Shown one piece after another: positions 42,074-51,071 of a stretch of DNA of 64,000 nucleotides. The stretch comes from Algihabitans sp965233705 (GTDB lineage Bacteria; Pseudomonadota; Alphaproteobacteria; Kiloniellales; DSM-21159). The first letter of the stretch is position 1, and every line of letters starts with the position of its first letter. Under the pieces are notes generated by a model. The model was not told the origin of the DNA. It saw only the letters and a list, made by a program, of their open reading frames with translations, and ran no database searches. The stretch is from positions 248,001 through 312,000 of the forward strand of contig CBDDTF010000001.1 of NCBI GenBank assembly GCA_965233705.1. Direction: 5' to 3'. Made by a program: the position numbers and the translations under genes.

Positions 42074-44902
42074 ATGTCGGTCATCGACAGCCCCAAGGGC
42101 CGGGCGCAGGCCGAAGGCGCGGCAGCGGCCGCACCGGCGCCGGTCACCTTCACCCTCGACGGCCGGGAGGTGACGGCCGCGCCCGGCGAGACCATCTGGG
42201 AGGTGGCCCAGCGCCTGGGCACCCGCATTCCCCACCTCTGCCACCGGCCGGAGCCGGGCTACCGGCCCGACGGCAACTGCCGCGCCTGCATGGTGGAGAT
42301 CGAGGGCGAGCGCACCCTGGCCGCCTCCTGCATCCGCCGGCCGCGCGACGGCATGAGCGTTACCACCGCCTCCGAGCGGGCCGAGACGGCGCAGCGCATG
42401 GTCTTCGAGCTGCTGGCCGCCGATCAGCCGCCGCGCGAGGCGAGCCACGACCCGGAGTCGCGCTTCTGGACCTGGGCCGAGCGGCTGGGCGTGTCCGACA
42501 GCCGCTTCCCGCGCCGCCAGGCGCCGGCGATGGACGTCAGCCATCCGGCGATGGCGGTCAACCTCGACGCCTGCATTCACTGCAATCTCTGCGTGCGCGC
42601 CTGCCGCGAGGTGCAGGTCAACGACGTGATCGGCATGGCCGGGCGCGGCCACGCGGCGAAGGTGGTCTTCGACTTCGACAAGCCGATGGGCGAGTCGACC
42701 TGCGTGGCCTGCGGCGAGTGCGTCCAGGCCTGCCCGACCGGCGCGCTGATGGAGGCCAACCTGCTGGACAGCGCCGGCCGGCGCAGCGTCTTCGCCGACA
42801 AGACGGTGGACAGCGTCTGCCCCTACTGCGGCGTCGGCTGCCAGACCCGGGTCCACGTCAAGGACGACCGCATCGTGCAGGTCGACGGGCGGCCCGGCCC
42901 GGCCAACGAGAACCGGCTCTGCGTCAAGGGCCGCTTCGGCTTCGACTACGCCCGCCATCCCCACCGCCTGAGCGTGCCGCTGATCCGCCGCGCCGACGCG
43001 CCCAAGGCCGGAGACGACGGCGTCGACCCGGCGAACCCCTGGACCCACTTCCGCGAGGCGAGCTGGGAGGAGGCATTGGAGGTCGCGGCTGCCGGCCTGG
43101 CCCGCATCCGCGACCGCGACGGGGGCGCCGCGCTGGCCGGCTTCGGCTCGGCCAAGGGCTCCAACGAGGAGGCCTACCTGTTCCAGAAGCTGGTGCGCAC
43201 CGGCTTCCACACCAACAACGTCGATCACTGCACCAGGCTCTGCCACGCCTCCTCGGTCGCGGCGCTGATCGAGGGCATCGGCTCGGGCGCGGTCACCGCC
43301 CCCTTCACCGCGGCGGCCGACGCCGACTGCATCCTGGTGATCGGCGCCAAGCCGGAGCAGAACCACCCCGTCGCCGCCACCTACCTGAAGCAGGCGGCCA
43401 AGCGCGGCGCGGACCTGGTGGTGCTGGACCCGCGCCGCCACGGCACCCTGGCCCGCTACGCCCGCCACAACGTACAGTTCAAGCCCGGCAGCGACGTCGC
43501 CCTGCTGAACGCCCTGCTCAACGTCATCGTCACCGAGGACCTGGTCGACACCCAGTATGTCCAGGCCCATACCGAGGGCTTCGAGGAGCTGAAGGCGCGC
43601 ATCGCCGACTTCACGCCCGAGCGCATGACCGAGATCTGCGGCGTCACGCCCGAGACCATCCGCGAGGTGGCGCGGCTCTACGCCGGCTCCCAGCGCTCGG
43701 TCATCTTCTGGGGCATGGGCATCTCGCAGCACGTCCACGGCACCGACAACGCCCGTTGCCTGATCGCCCTCGCCCTGATCACCGGCCAGATCGGCCGCCC
43801 CGGCACGGGCCTGCACCCGCTGCGCGGCCAGAACAACGTGCAGGGCGCCTCCGACGCCGGGCTGATCCCCATGGTCTTCCCCGACTACCAGTCGGTCGAG
43901 GCCCCCGAGATCCGCGAGTCCTACCAGAAGTTCTGGGACAGCGAGCTGGACCCCAAGGCCGGCCTCACCGTGGTCGAGATCATGCAGGCAATCGACGCCG
44001 GCACGATCAAGGGCATGTACATCCTGGGCGAAAACCCGGCCATGTCCGACCCGGACCAGGTTCACGCCCGCGAATCCCTGGCGAAGCTGGAGCACCTGGT
44101 GGTGCAGGACATCTTCCTGACCGAGACGGCCTGGCACGCCGACGTGGTGCTGCCGGCCTCGGTGCATGCCGAGAAGCTGGGCACCTACACCAACACCAAC
44201 CGGCAGATCCAGATCGGCCGGCCGGCGCTGGCGCTGCCGGGCGCGGCCCGCCAGGACTGGTGGATCGTGCAGGAGATGGCGCGGCGCCTCGGCCTCGACT
44301 GGGACTACGCCGGCCCGCCCGAGGTCTTCGCAGAGATGGCCGAGATGATGCCCAGCCTGCGGAACATCACCTGGGACCGGCTGGAGCGCGAGGGCGCGGT
44401 CACCTACCCCTGCGAGTCGCCGGACGCGCCCGGCAGCGAGATCATGTTCGCCGAACGCTTCCCGACGGCGAGCGGACGCGGACGCATCGTGCCGGTCGAC
44501 CTGCTGCCGCCCGACGAGCTGCCCGACCCGGACTTCCCCATGGTGCTGACCACCGGGCGCATGCTGGAGCACTGGCATACCGGCGCGATGACGCGCCGCG
44601 CCTCGGTGCTGGACGACCTGGAGCCGGAGCCCGTCGCCTCCCTGCACCCGCGCGAGCTGCGGCGGATGGGCCTGGAGAGCGACGACCTGGTGCGGGTGGC
44701 CACCCGCCGCGGCGAGATCGAGCTGCAGGTCCGGCCCGACGCCTCGGTGCCGCCGGGCATGGTCTTCATTCCCTTCTGCTTCAACGAGGCGGCGGCCAAC
44801 CTGCTGACCAACCCGCAGCTCGACCCCTACGGCAAGATCCCCGAGTTCAAGTTCTGCGCCGCCCGGATCGAGCCGGCCGAGCAACCGCTCGCCGCCCAGT
44901 AG
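42074..44902 (+). CDS. fdsA: NAD-dependent formate dehydrogenase, molybdenum-binding alpha subunit
   Basis: This subunit oxidises formate to CO2 in the cytoplasm. The 942-residue protein has an N-terminal [2Fe-2S] domain (Cys56, 69, 72, 86) and two [4Fe-4S] motifs (CIHCNLCVRAC, CVACGECVQACPTGAL). A further cluster site, CPYCGVGC, lies before the molybdopterin domain. The molybdenum ligand is Cys390 in HCTRLCHASS, so this is not a selenoprotein. LTTGRMLEHWHTGAMTRRA and the C-terminal domain follow. The maturation genes fdsC (fdhD) and fdsD that usually follow are absent; an ankyrin gene comes next. Confidence 0.94.
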   Translation: MSVIDSPKGRAQAEGAAAAAPAPVTFTLDGREVTAAPGETIWEVAQRLGTRIPHLCHRPEPGYRPDGNCRACMVEIEGERTLAASCIRRPRDGMSVTTASERAETAQRMVFELLAADQPPREASHDPESRFWTWAERLGVSDSRFPRRQAPAMDVSHPAMAVNLDACIHCNLCVRACREVQVNDVIGMAGRGHAAKVVFDFDKPMGESTCVACGECVQACPTGALMEANLLDSAGRRSVFADKTVDSVCPYCGVGCQTRVHVKDDRIVQVDGRPGPANENRLCVKGRFGFDYARHPHRLSVPLIRRADAPKAGDDGVDPANPWTHFREASWEEALEVAAAGLARIRDRDGGAALAGFGSAKGSNEEAYLFQKLVRTGFHTNNVDHCTRLCHASSVAALIEGIGSGAVTAPFTAAADADCILVIGAKPEQNHPVAATYLKQAAKRGADLVVLDPRRHGTLARYARHNVQFKPGSDVALLNALLNVIVTEDLVDTQYVQAHTEGFEELKARIADFTPERMTEICGVTPETIREVARLYAGSQRSVIFWGMGISQHVHGTDNARCLIALALITGQIGRPGTGLHPLRGQNNVQGASDAGLIPMVFPDYQSVEAPEIRESYQKFWDSELDPKAGLTVVEIMQAIDAGTIKGMYILGENPAMSDPDQVHARESLAKLEHLVVQDIFLTETAWHADVVLPASVHAEKLGTYTNTNRQIQIGRPALALPGAARQDWWIVQEMARRLGLDWDYAGPPEVFAEMAEMMPSLRNITWDRLEREGAVTYPCESPDAPGSEIMFAERFPTASGRGRIVPVDLLPPDELPDPDFPMVLTTGRMLEHWHTGAMTRRASVLDDLEPEPVASLHPRELRRMGLESDDLVRVATRRGEIELQVRPDASVPPGMVFIPFCFNEAAANLLTNPQLDPYGKIPEFKFCAARIEPAEQPLAAQ

Positions 44903-44982
44903 CGCGCAGCGGCGGGCCAAGCCCGGGCGACGACAGAGCGGCGGCCATGGCGCCGCCGCTGCCGCTTCGCTACTCTTGGCGC

Positions 44983-46275
44983 ATGCCCCGCCTAGCCCTC
45001 GCCCTGCTCGTGCTCGCCGCTTCGCTGGCGCCCCTGCCCGCCCTCGCCCAGCAGGCCGGCGACGCCGCGCCGCCGGCCGCGGAGCCGGGCGCGCCGGAGC
45101 TGCCGAACACGCCTGAGCGGCCGGGCGGGCTGGAGGCGCCGGAGACGCCGGCGGCCGCCCTGCGCTTCCTGCACCTGGGCGCCCGCTTCGACCAGCCGGA
45201 GATGATCGCCGTCGCCCTGGCGCGCGGCGCCGAGATCGAGGGGCGCGACCCGCTGGGCAACACGCCGCTGCAGGTCGCCGCCATCTTCGGCGCGGCCGAG
45301 GCGGCCCGGGCGCTGCTGGCCGCCGGCGCCGCCGTCGACGCCGCCACGCCCGACGACGACTGGACGGCGCTGCATTACGCCGCCTACGAGGGCTGGGCCG
45401 AGGTGGCGCGCGTGCTGCTCGACGCCGGCGCCGCGGTCGATCGGCGCGAGGCCGATTACGGCAACACGCCGCTGCTGACCGCCGCCCGGCGCGGGCACCT
45501 GGAGGTGGCCACCCTGCTGCTGGAAGCCGGCGCCGACCTGGAGGCGCGCGACCGCGCGGACGGCAACACGCCGCTGATCAACGCCGCCTTCCAGGGCAAC
45601 CTGCCGCTGGTCGCCGAGCTGCTGGCGCGCGGCGCGACGGCCGCCGCCCGCGCCGACGACGGCGTCACGCCGCTGATCGCCACGGCCCGCAGCGCCGGTG
45701 GCCGGCGCGGCGATCCGGCGGCCGCCACGGCCATCGCCGGCCTGCTGCTCGAGGCCGGGGCCGACCCGCTGGCCGAGGCGGAACTTGCCGGCACGGCGCT
45801 ACACCTGGCGGCCGAGCGCGGCCTGGCGCCCCTGGTCGCCTTGCTGCTGGACAGCGGCGTCGACGCCGAGGTCACGGCCGGCGGCGACGGACAGACGCCG
45901 CTGCACCGCGCGGTCAAGGCCGAGCAGGCCGAGACGGCGGCGCTGCTGCTGGCGCGCGGCGCGTCGCCGGACGCACGTGCGGCCGGCGACGGACAGACGC
46001 CGCTGCATCTGGCGGCCCGGAGCGGCCGCGCCGCCTTCGTGCGGCTTCTGCTGGAGGCCGGCGCCGGCGCGGACGCCCGCGACGCGGCCGGCATCACGCC
46101 GCTGATGCGCGCGGCCAACGTCGGCGCCCTGGCGGCCGTCGAGGCGCTGCTGGCGGCCGGCGCCGACCCCAATCTGGCCGCCGAGGACGGCTGGACGCCG
46201 CTGGAAGCCGCCGAGATGTTCGGCGCCAGCCAGGTCGCTGCGGCTCTCAGGGCCGCCGGTGCCCGCGCCCGGTAG
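44983..46275 (+). CDS. secreted ankyrin-repeat protein
   Basis: The 430-residue protein has a signal peptide (RLALALLVLAASLAPLPALA, cut before QQAGD) and a Pro/Ala-rich spacer. About ten ankyrin repeats follow, from residue 62 to the end. Typical units are GNTPLQVAAIFGAAEAARAL, GQTPLHLAARSGRAAFVRLL and GITPLMRAANVGALAAVEAL. It is presumably periplasmic; no enzymatic domain is seen. ATG 44983 gives the signal sequence directly, while an ATG at 44947 would add 12 residues. The stop TAG coincides with the edge of repeat copy 6. Confidence 0.88.
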   Translation: MPRLALALLVLAASLAPLPALAQQAGDAAPPAAEPGAPELPNTPERPGGLEAPETPAAALRFLHLGARFDQPEMIAVALARGAEIEGRDPLGNTPLQVAAIFGAAEAARALLAAGAAVDAATPDDDWTALHYAAYEGWAEVARVLLDAGAAVDRREADYGNTPLLTAARRGHLEVATLLLEAGADLEARDRADGNTPLINAAFQGNLPLVAELLARGATAAARADDGVTPLIATARSAGGRRGDPAAATAIAGLLLEAGADPLAEAELAGTALHLAAERGLAPLVALLLDSGVDAEVTAGGDGQTPLHRAVKAEQAETAALLLARGASPDARAAGDGQTPLHLAARSGRAAFVRLLLEAGAGADARDAAGITPLMRAANVGALAAVEALLAAGADPNLAAEDGWTPLEAAEMFGASQVAAALRAAGARAR

Positions 46276-46338
46276 AGCCGGTTGCTCGCGACCGGCCGAC
46301 TCGCCAAGGCGAGTCACGCAGGTCGGCGACCGCCCTAC
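46272..46338. repeat. dispersed hairpin element, copy 6 (about 67 bp)
   Basis: It is bounded by GGTAG and CTACC in inverted order. Inside, GACCGGC-GACTCGCC pairs with GGCGAGTC...GTCGG-GACCG. It fills exactly the space between two convergent genes. The TAG at its left edge ends the ankyrin gene, and the CTA at its right edge is the TAG stop of the small protein gene on the minus strand. TCGCCAAGGCGAGTCAC is shared with copies 3 and 5. Confidence 0.8.
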
Positions 46339-46463
46339 CCATCCAAGCGCACGTTGGGAGTGGAGTAGACCTGCCCGGACTCCAGGCCCAGCGTGTCGAG
46401 CACGAAGTAGGCCCCGATCGCGATCACGATCGCCGCAGCGCAGCCGGTGACGAAGGCCTTCAT
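46335..46463 (-). CDS. 42-residue membrane-anchored small protein
   Basis: MKAFVTGCAAAIVIAIGAYF opens one hydrophobic helix of about 20 residues. A short polar tail ending in GQVYSTPNVRLDG follows. The ribosome site GGAGGGTG is excellent and well spaced. The tail motif YSTPNVRL is one I recall from small uncharacterised proteins of related bacteria. It is probably an inner-membrane or exported peptide with its C-terminus outside. It lies downstream of the WD40-cytochrome gene, 69 bases apart, same strand. Confidence 0.7.
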   Translation of the reverse strand: MKAFVTGCAAAIVIAIGAYFVLDTLGLESGQVYSTPNVRLDG

Positions 46464-46532
46464 CGAAACACCCTCCAGATGATTGTTTTCGCGGATCCTA
46501 CCGGCAAAGCCGGGGCGGCGCAAAAGGCACAC

Positions 46533-47861
46533 TCATTCGGTCACCGCCTTGAGGTACTGCATCAGCGCGGCGCGGTCTTCCGCGTCCGCAATGCGCTGGA
46601 TCGGCATCTTGGTGCCCGGCGTCATCACGTCGGGCCCCTCGTCGAAGAGCTGCGAGATGGTGACGGCGTCCCAGACGATATCCGTGCCGGTCAGCGCGTC
46701 AGAGTAGTTGTAGCCCTCCACGGCGCCCGCCGGCCGGCCGAACACGCCGTGCAGGGTCGGCCCGGCCCGCCGCGGCCCGCCCGGCTGCACCGTGTGGCAG
46801 ACCGCGCACTTGCGGAACACCTCGGCGCCGCGCGCCAGCTCCGGATCGCTGGAGGCCAGCTCCGGCCAGGGCCGCGCGCCGGAGGCGGCGGACACGCCGA
46901 TCTCCGTGCCGCTGTCCAGGTCCCAGACCCGCGCCACCTCGTCGGCGCCGCCGGAGAGCAGGCGCCGGCCCTGCTCGAAGAAGGCGAGCGACCAGACCGG
47001 CGCGAGATGCCCCTCGAGCTGGCCGGCCGCGTCGCCGGTCTCCAGATTCCACAGCCGGATCACCCGGTCGGTGCCGCCGGAGGCCGCCAGGCGGCCGTCG
47101 GGCGAGACCGCCACAGTGAAGGCCGAGGCCTCGGGATGAACGCCCAGCTCGGCCAGCGCGCGCCCGGCCTGCAGGTCCCAGAGCCGCACGCCGCCGTCGA
47201 CCTGGGTGGTCACCGCGCGCCGGCCGTCGGGCAGCCAGGCGGCCGCGGTGAAGCCGACCGCCCCGCCGGAGAGCTCGCGTAGCTGCGTGCCGTCGGACAC
47301 CCGCCAGAGCCGCAGGGTACGGTCGTAGCCGGCCGACAGCAGCCGCGTGCCGTCGGGCGAGAAGGCCACGGCGTTGACCGTGTCCCGGTGGCCGCGAAAG
47401 ACCTCGAGCGGCTCCAATGCCTCCAGGTCCCACAGGCGCAGGGTGCGGTCCCAGCCGGCGGAGGCCGCGCGGGTGCCGTCGGGCGAAATCGCCAGCCCCT
47501 GCACCTTGCCCGCGTGGCCCTCCAGCACCGCCAACTCGCGACCCGTCTCCGGGTCCCAAACCCGCAGCGTGCCGTCGTCGCTGGCCGAGACGGCGCGGCC
47601 GTCGGGCAGCAGCGCCACGGCGTTGACCGCCGCCTCGTGGGCGTCCAGCACCTCCAGCGCGCGCTGGTCGGCCAGATCCCAGAAGATCACCGTGTAGTCG
47701 AAGGAGGCGGTCAGCGCCCGGCTGCCGTCGGGCGCCGCCGTCACGCCCTTGACGAAGCCGCCGTGGCCCAGCAGCTCGGCCTGGACCGGCGCGGCCGCCA
47801 GCAGGGCGGCGACCATCGCGCTCACCCCTCGCGCCAAGCGGAGTTTTGCTCTCAATTTCAT
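46533..47861 (-). CDS. periplasmic WD40-propeller/cytochrome c fusion
   Basis: The 442-residue protein has an N-terminal signal (ARGVSAMVAALLAAAPVQAE). Seven WD40 repeats (residues about 30-330) follow, each with GH...DG...WD elements, such as LEGHAGKVQGLAISPDGTRA and AGWDRTLRLWDL. A class I cytochrome c domain ends it. The heme site CAVCH is near residue 360, and the axial Met is in PGTKMPIQRI. A seven-bladed propeller tied to a c-type heme suggests a periplasmic electron-transfer or sensing partner; the actual role is unknown. ATG 47859-47861 gives the signal peptide. Confidence 0.88.
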   Translation of the reverse strand: MKLRAKLRLARGVSAMVAALLAAAPVQAELLGHGGFVKGVTAAPDGSRALTASFDYTVIFWDLADQRALEVLDAHEAAVNAVALLPDGRAVSASDDGTLRVWDPETGRELAVLEGHAGKVQGLAISPDGTRAASAGWDRTLRLWDLEALEPLEVFRGHRDTVNAVAFSPDGTRLLSAGYDRTLRLWRVSDGTQLRELSGGAVGFTAAAWLPDGRRAVTTQVDGGVRLWDLQAGRALAELGVHPEASAFTVAVSPDGRLAASGGTDRVIRLWNLETGDAAGQLEGHLAPVWSLAFFEQGRRLLSGGADEVARVWDLDSGTEIGVSAASGARPWPELASSDPELARGAEVFRKCAVCHTVQPGGPRRAGPTLHGVFGRPAGAVEGYNYSDALTGTDIVWDAVTISQLFDEGPDVMTPGTKMPIQRIADAEDRAALMQYLKAVTE

Positions 47862-47965
47862 GGCGTTACGCCGTCGGGCCAAGTTTCCCTGCGAGTCTAG
47901 CAAGACAGGGGGGGCTCTCCAAGCGCCCTTGCGCGCGCGCCCGCGCCCAGGCGAAGCTCCGGGCC

Positions 47966-48514
47966 ATGACCGCCGCCCCGCTCGCCAGCCTGCTCTACGC
48001 GCCGAACGACCGGAAATCGCAGATCCTCGCCGACTTCGCGGCCCGCCGCGCGCGCGACGGCGTGGCCGTCGACGGCGTCGTGGTGGAAACGCTCTGGCTC
48101 GACGCCCGCACCAAGTGCGGCCTGCAGGTTCGCGCCCTGGCCGGCGGCCGCGCGGTGCCGCTGACCCGGCCCTACAGCGACGGCGTGGTGGTCGGCCGCT
48201 GGCAGCTCCTGCCCGAGGGGCTGGCCGCCATGACGGCGATCCTGGAGGCGGCCGTCGCCGCCGGGGCGGGCTTGCTGGTCGTCGACAAGTTCGGGCCCCT
48301 GGAGGGGCGCGGCGAGGGCATGGCGCCGGCGCTGTCCGCCGCGCTGACCAGCGCGATTCCGCTGGTGGTCGCCGTGCGCCGCGAGTTCGCCCCGGCCTGG
48401 CGCGCCTTCGTCGCCGACGCGGCGCCGCAGCGCCTGGCGGCGATGGCCGAGCTGCCGCCCGAGGCGGCGGCCCTGGAGGCCTGGTGGGCGCGGACCGTCA
48501 GGGCCTCAGCGTGA
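47966..48514 (+). CDS. DUF2478 protein (NTPase-like)
   Basis: The 182-residue protein contains LASLLYAPNDRKSQILADFA, GVVVETLWLDARTKCGLQVR, GLLVVDKFGPLEGRGEGMAP and SAIPLVVAVRREFAPAWRAF. These fit the DUF2478 pattern, which is often annotated as a nucleoside-triphosphatase-like partner of molybdenum genes. The classical P-loop is not obvious. Location between two molybdenum-dependent formate dehydrogenase loci agrees with a molybdenum link, but that is inference. Its last 17 bases overlap the end of the convergent next gene. Confidence 0.75.
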   Translation: MTAAPLASLLYAPNDRKSQILADFAARRARDGVAVDGVVVETLWLDARTKCGLQVRALAGGRAVPLTRPYSDGVVVGRWQLLPEGLAAMTAILEAAVAAGAGLLVVDKFGPLEGRGEGMAPALSAALTSAIPLVVAVRREFAPAWRAFVADAAPQRLAAMAELPPEAAALEAWWARTVRASA

Positions 48515-49109
48515 CGCTGCGGTCGGCGCTCTCGCCGTAGCTGGCGGCCAGGGGCGCGACCAGCAGCGGCGCCAGTCCCTCGAGCCCGCGGGCATCCATG
48601 GCCGTCGCGGCCTCGCCCTGCCAGAGCAGCTCGCGCGCCTCCGGGTCGCGAAGCCGGGCGACCAGCGCGACGACCCCCTCGCGGATCACCCGCGTGCCCG
48701 GCTCGCTGCGCTGGCCGCCGAGCAGGGAGTCCTCCCGGTTCGACAGCACGTTCACGTCGATCTCCGAATCCCCGAGGTCGGTGCGCGCCTGGCCGAGGCT
48801 GGGCTCGGTGCGCTCGAGCTTGCCCTCCTGAACGCGCAGGTCGAGCATGACCTCCAGCGGCGCCCGCGGCTCGACCAGGACACCGCGCGCCTTCAGCGCC
48901 GCGACGAAGGTGTCGCGCAGCTCCAGGTTCAGCGCGGAGTCGTCGTAGACGTCGACCGAGACCGGCAGGCCGGCCGGCAACTCGTAGAAGCGGCTGGCCA
49001 GCACCCGTGCCTGGTCGCCGGCCAGTCCGGGGCCGGCGCTGCCGAGCAGCATCGCGACCAAGGCCGGAACCAGGGCCGGAACCAGAACCAACAGCCGCCA
49101 CATACCCAT
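48498..49109 (-). CDS. predicted secreted protein, unknown function
   Basis: The 203-residue protein has a signal peptide (WRLLVLVPALVPALVAMLLG, cut near GLAGD). A soluble domain follows with VSVDVYDDSALNLELRDTFV, VMLDLRVQEGKLERTEPSLG and a C-terminal LVAPLAASYGESADRSVTLR. The alternating strand pattern and mid-domain LRDTFVAALKARG recall outer-membrane-assembly type lipoproteins, but no lipobox is present and I do not recognise a family. It is separated from the formate dehydrogenase operon by a strong terminator, so probably independent. Confidence 0.65.
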   Translation of the reverse strand: MGMWRLLVLVPALVPALVAMLLGSAGPGLAGDQARVLASRFYELPAGLPVSVDVYDDSALNLELRDTFVAALKARGVLVEPRAPLEVMLDLRVQEGKLERTEPSLGQARTDLGDSEIDVNVLSNREDSLLGGQRSEPGTRVIREGVVALVARLRDPEARELLWQGEAATAMDARGLEGLAPLLVAPLAASYGESADRSVTLRP

Positions 49110-49202
49110 CGCCTTCGCCTGCCTCTTGCCGGAGCGGTTGCCTGCGGATCGGACACCGCAGCGCCGGCGCGCGCCGCGCGCGCCGCGTTTTGCGGACCCG
49201 TG

Positions 49203-49247
49203 AAAAGAAATCGACCGCCGCCGGAGACTCGGGTCCGGCGGCGGTCG
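49203..49247 (-). terminator. strong terminator of the periplasmic formate dehydrogenase operon
   Basis: A perfect 14-bp stem, CGACCGCCGCCGGA with TCCGGCGGCGGTCG, encloses an 8-base loop. On the minus strand it is followed by ATTTCTTTTC. It lies 39 bases past the last gene of the operon. Confidence 0.85.
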
Positions 49248-49285
49248 CTGTCAAGCGGCCCTGGCCTGGAGAGGCGTGCCGGCGC

Positions 49286-49666
49286 TCAGCGCCAGACCGT
49301 GCCCGAGGCGCGGCCGGGTTGCTTGAGGTCGCGGGTGAAGCGACCGCCCGACGGCGGCACCTGGTAGCCGCTGCTGTCCCCGTGCCGGAAGGAGGGCACC
49401 AGCTCGCCGCTGTCGCGGTCGACCGCCAGGCGGGTGACCCGGAAGGCGCTGTTGGAGTCGCCGCCCGGCTGCATCACGGTCACCAGCCAGACCGGCTGTC
49501 CGTCGACCGTGCCGGGCTCCACCTTCAGCACCTCGACGCCGTAGCGCTCGGCCACCGCGGCCTTGGCCTCCTCCTGGGTCATCGCGCCGGCCGCCGGAGC
49601 CGCCAGGAGCAGCCCCAGCAGCGCCGCGACGCCGGTCAGTCTGCGCAGTCCCGCCACGCCGCTCAC
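49286..49666 (-). CDS. small periplasmic PepSY-like protein of the formate dehydrogenase operon
   Basis: The 126-residue protein has a signal sequence (LTGVAALLGLLLAAPAAGAM). MTQEEAKAAVAERYGVEVLK and VDGQPVWLVTVMQPGGDSNS follow, then FRVTRLAVDRDSGELVPSFR. The helix-strand-strand pattern with a final Asp-x-x-Ser-Gly is that of PepSY domains. The start is GTG 49666, overlapping the cytochrome b subunit stop as GTGA, so the two are coupled. It is probably an accessory of the membrane enzyme. No catalytic residues are seen. Confidence 0.65.
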   Translation of the reverse strand: MSGVAGLRRLTGVAALLGLLLAAPAAGAMTQEEAKAAVAERYGVEVLKVEPGTVDGQPVWLVTVMQPGGDSNSAFRVTRLAVDRDSGELVPSFRHGDSSGYQVPPSGGRFTRDLKQPGRASGTVWR

Positions 49667-50829
49667 TCCGCCGGCAGCGGCTGCTTGGCCTGCTGCGGAG
49701 TCTCGCCGCGAACCTCGGCCACCCAGAGATTGTGGTGCTCGCGCGCCCAGTTCTCGTCGACCCGGCCCGAGCCCATGGCGGCGAAGGCGCCCTGCATGCC
49801 CAGCGAGCCGATGTAGATGTGCGCGATGATCACCGCGATCAGCACCAGGGAGATGGCGCTGTGCCAGAGGGTGGAGAGCTGCATCTCCTGAATCGGCGTC
49901 AGGTCGGTCGGCAGCCCCAGGCCCAGCACGTTGAGCGCGGCGAACGTCTTGGCCCAGAGCGCGAACTCGAAGGGGAAGAGCATGGCGACCCCCGAGAGCG
50001 AGAGCGACAGCCCGCCCAGGATCGTGACCCAGAAGATGACCTTCTGCCCGGCGTTGAACTTCTTCGACGGCGGGTGCGAGTGCTTGGTGAAGAGGCCGCC
50101 GGCCTTCGACAGCCAGATCAGGTCGTACTTGTTGGGAATGTTGTGCCGCACCCAGAGCAGGAACATCAGCAGGATGCCCAGCATGAAGGGGAAGGCCAGG
50201 AAGTTGTGGGCGTACTTGCCGGCGGTGGTCAGCGCCGCGAAGATCTCCGGCCCCAGCACCGGCAGCAGCACGAACTTGCCCCAGAGCAGGTTGATGCCGG
50301 TCAACGCCAGGACGATGAAGGCGCTGGCGGTCAGCCAGTGGGTGAAGCGCTCGAGGAAGCCGAAGCGCTCGATGGTATGGCCCGAGGGTCCGGCCTCGAT
50401 CTTGATCCGGCCGCGCAGCACGAAGAACAGCGCCAGCAGGCCGATCATGCCGAGCAGCAACCAGGAGCCGTAGACCAGCAGCGGCCCGTTGCGGATCGCC
50501 CGCCAGTTCTCGCCCTCGGACTGCACCAGGATGCCCGCCTTGCTGTCGGGGATCGACACGGACCCCTGGATGCCGCGGCGCACGGCCCGCCACATCTCGG
50601 TGTCGCTGGTGCTGCCGAGCGTGCCGCCCGGCACGGCGCCGCCGGTCACGGACTCGGCGGGCACTTCGCGCCCGCCGCTCTGGGCCAGCGCGGGCTCGCC
50701 CGCGACCAGCAGCGCGGCACAGAGGACGAGGACGGCGAGCGCCAGACCGGGCAGCGCCCGGGCGGCCGTCCAACGGCAGCGCTCGGCCCGCCGGGCGGCC
50801 GGCCGCTTGATGGATTGGCTGAACGTCAT
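49663..50829 (-). CDS. fdhC: formate dehydrogenase gamma subunit, cytochrome b556
   Basis: This membrane subunit takes electrons from FdhB to quinone through two hemes. The 388-residue protein has a long N-terminal part with a signal-like segment (ALPGLALAVLVLCAALLVAG) and a periplasmic stretch. Four core helices follow: GSWLLLGMIGLLALFFVLRG, FTHWLTASAFIVLALTGINL, FPFMLGILLMFLLWVRHN and HSAISLVLIAVIIAHIYIGS. Histidines in ERFTHW, HNFLAF, HSAIS and AHIYIG are candidate heme ligands. Of several starts (TTG 50874, ATG 50868, ATG 50829) the last is used because the signal region follows it. Confidence 0.9.
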   Translation of the reverse strand: MTFSQSIKRPAARRAERCRWTAARALPGLALAVLVLCAALLVAGEPALAQSGGREVPAESVTGGAVPGGTLGSTSDTEMWRAVRRGIQGSVSIPDSKAGILVQSEGENWRAIRNGPLLVYGSWLLLGMIGLLALFFVLRGRIKIEAGPSGHTIERFGFLERFTHWLTASAFIVLALTGINLLWGKFVLLPVLGPEIFAALTTAGKYAHNFLAFPFMLGILLMFLLWVRHNIPNKYDLIWLSKAGGLFTKHSHPPSKKFNAGQKVIFWVTILGGLSLSLSGVAMLFPFEFALWAKTFAALNVLGLGLPTDLTPIQEMQLSTLWHSAISLVLIAVIIAHIYIGSLGMQGAFAAMGSGRVDENWAREHHNLWVAEVRGETPQQAKQPLPAE

Positions 50830-50870
50830 CGGCTTGCTTTCCCTGTCAGTCGCGGCTGCGCGGCGCATGG

Positions 50871-51071
50871 TCAAAGCGCGCCCTGGTTCTTGGCGCGGGC
50901 GCGCAGCTCGTCGGCGCTGGTCTCGCCCATGGCGTTATCCTCCTGCCCGAGATAGGTCCCCTTCTCGAACATGAGGATGCGGTCCTGCTCCTCCTCCTCG
51001 CAGCCGGCCAGCAGCAGCGCGCCGGCCAGAGCGGCGAAGCCGAGCAGACCGGCCTTGCCCTTGGATTTCAT
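50871..51071 (-). CDS. small lipoprotein within the formate dehydrogenase operon
   Basis: The 66-residue protein reads MKSKGKAGLLGFAALAGALL, then LAGCEEEEQDRILMFEKGTY, a perfect lipobox with Cys24. It ends LGQEDNAMGETSADELRARA and a short tail. The mature peptide is acidic with one aromatic stretch. The start follows AGGAGGGG. Its place between the FeS subunit and cytochrome b genes suggests assembly or anchoring of the complex, which is inference. The 308 bases between this gene and fdhB hold nothing convincing. Confidence 0.75.
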   Translation of the reverse strand: MKSKGKAGLLGFAALAGALLLAGCEEEEQDRILMFEKGTYLGQEDNAMGETSADELRARAKNQGAL

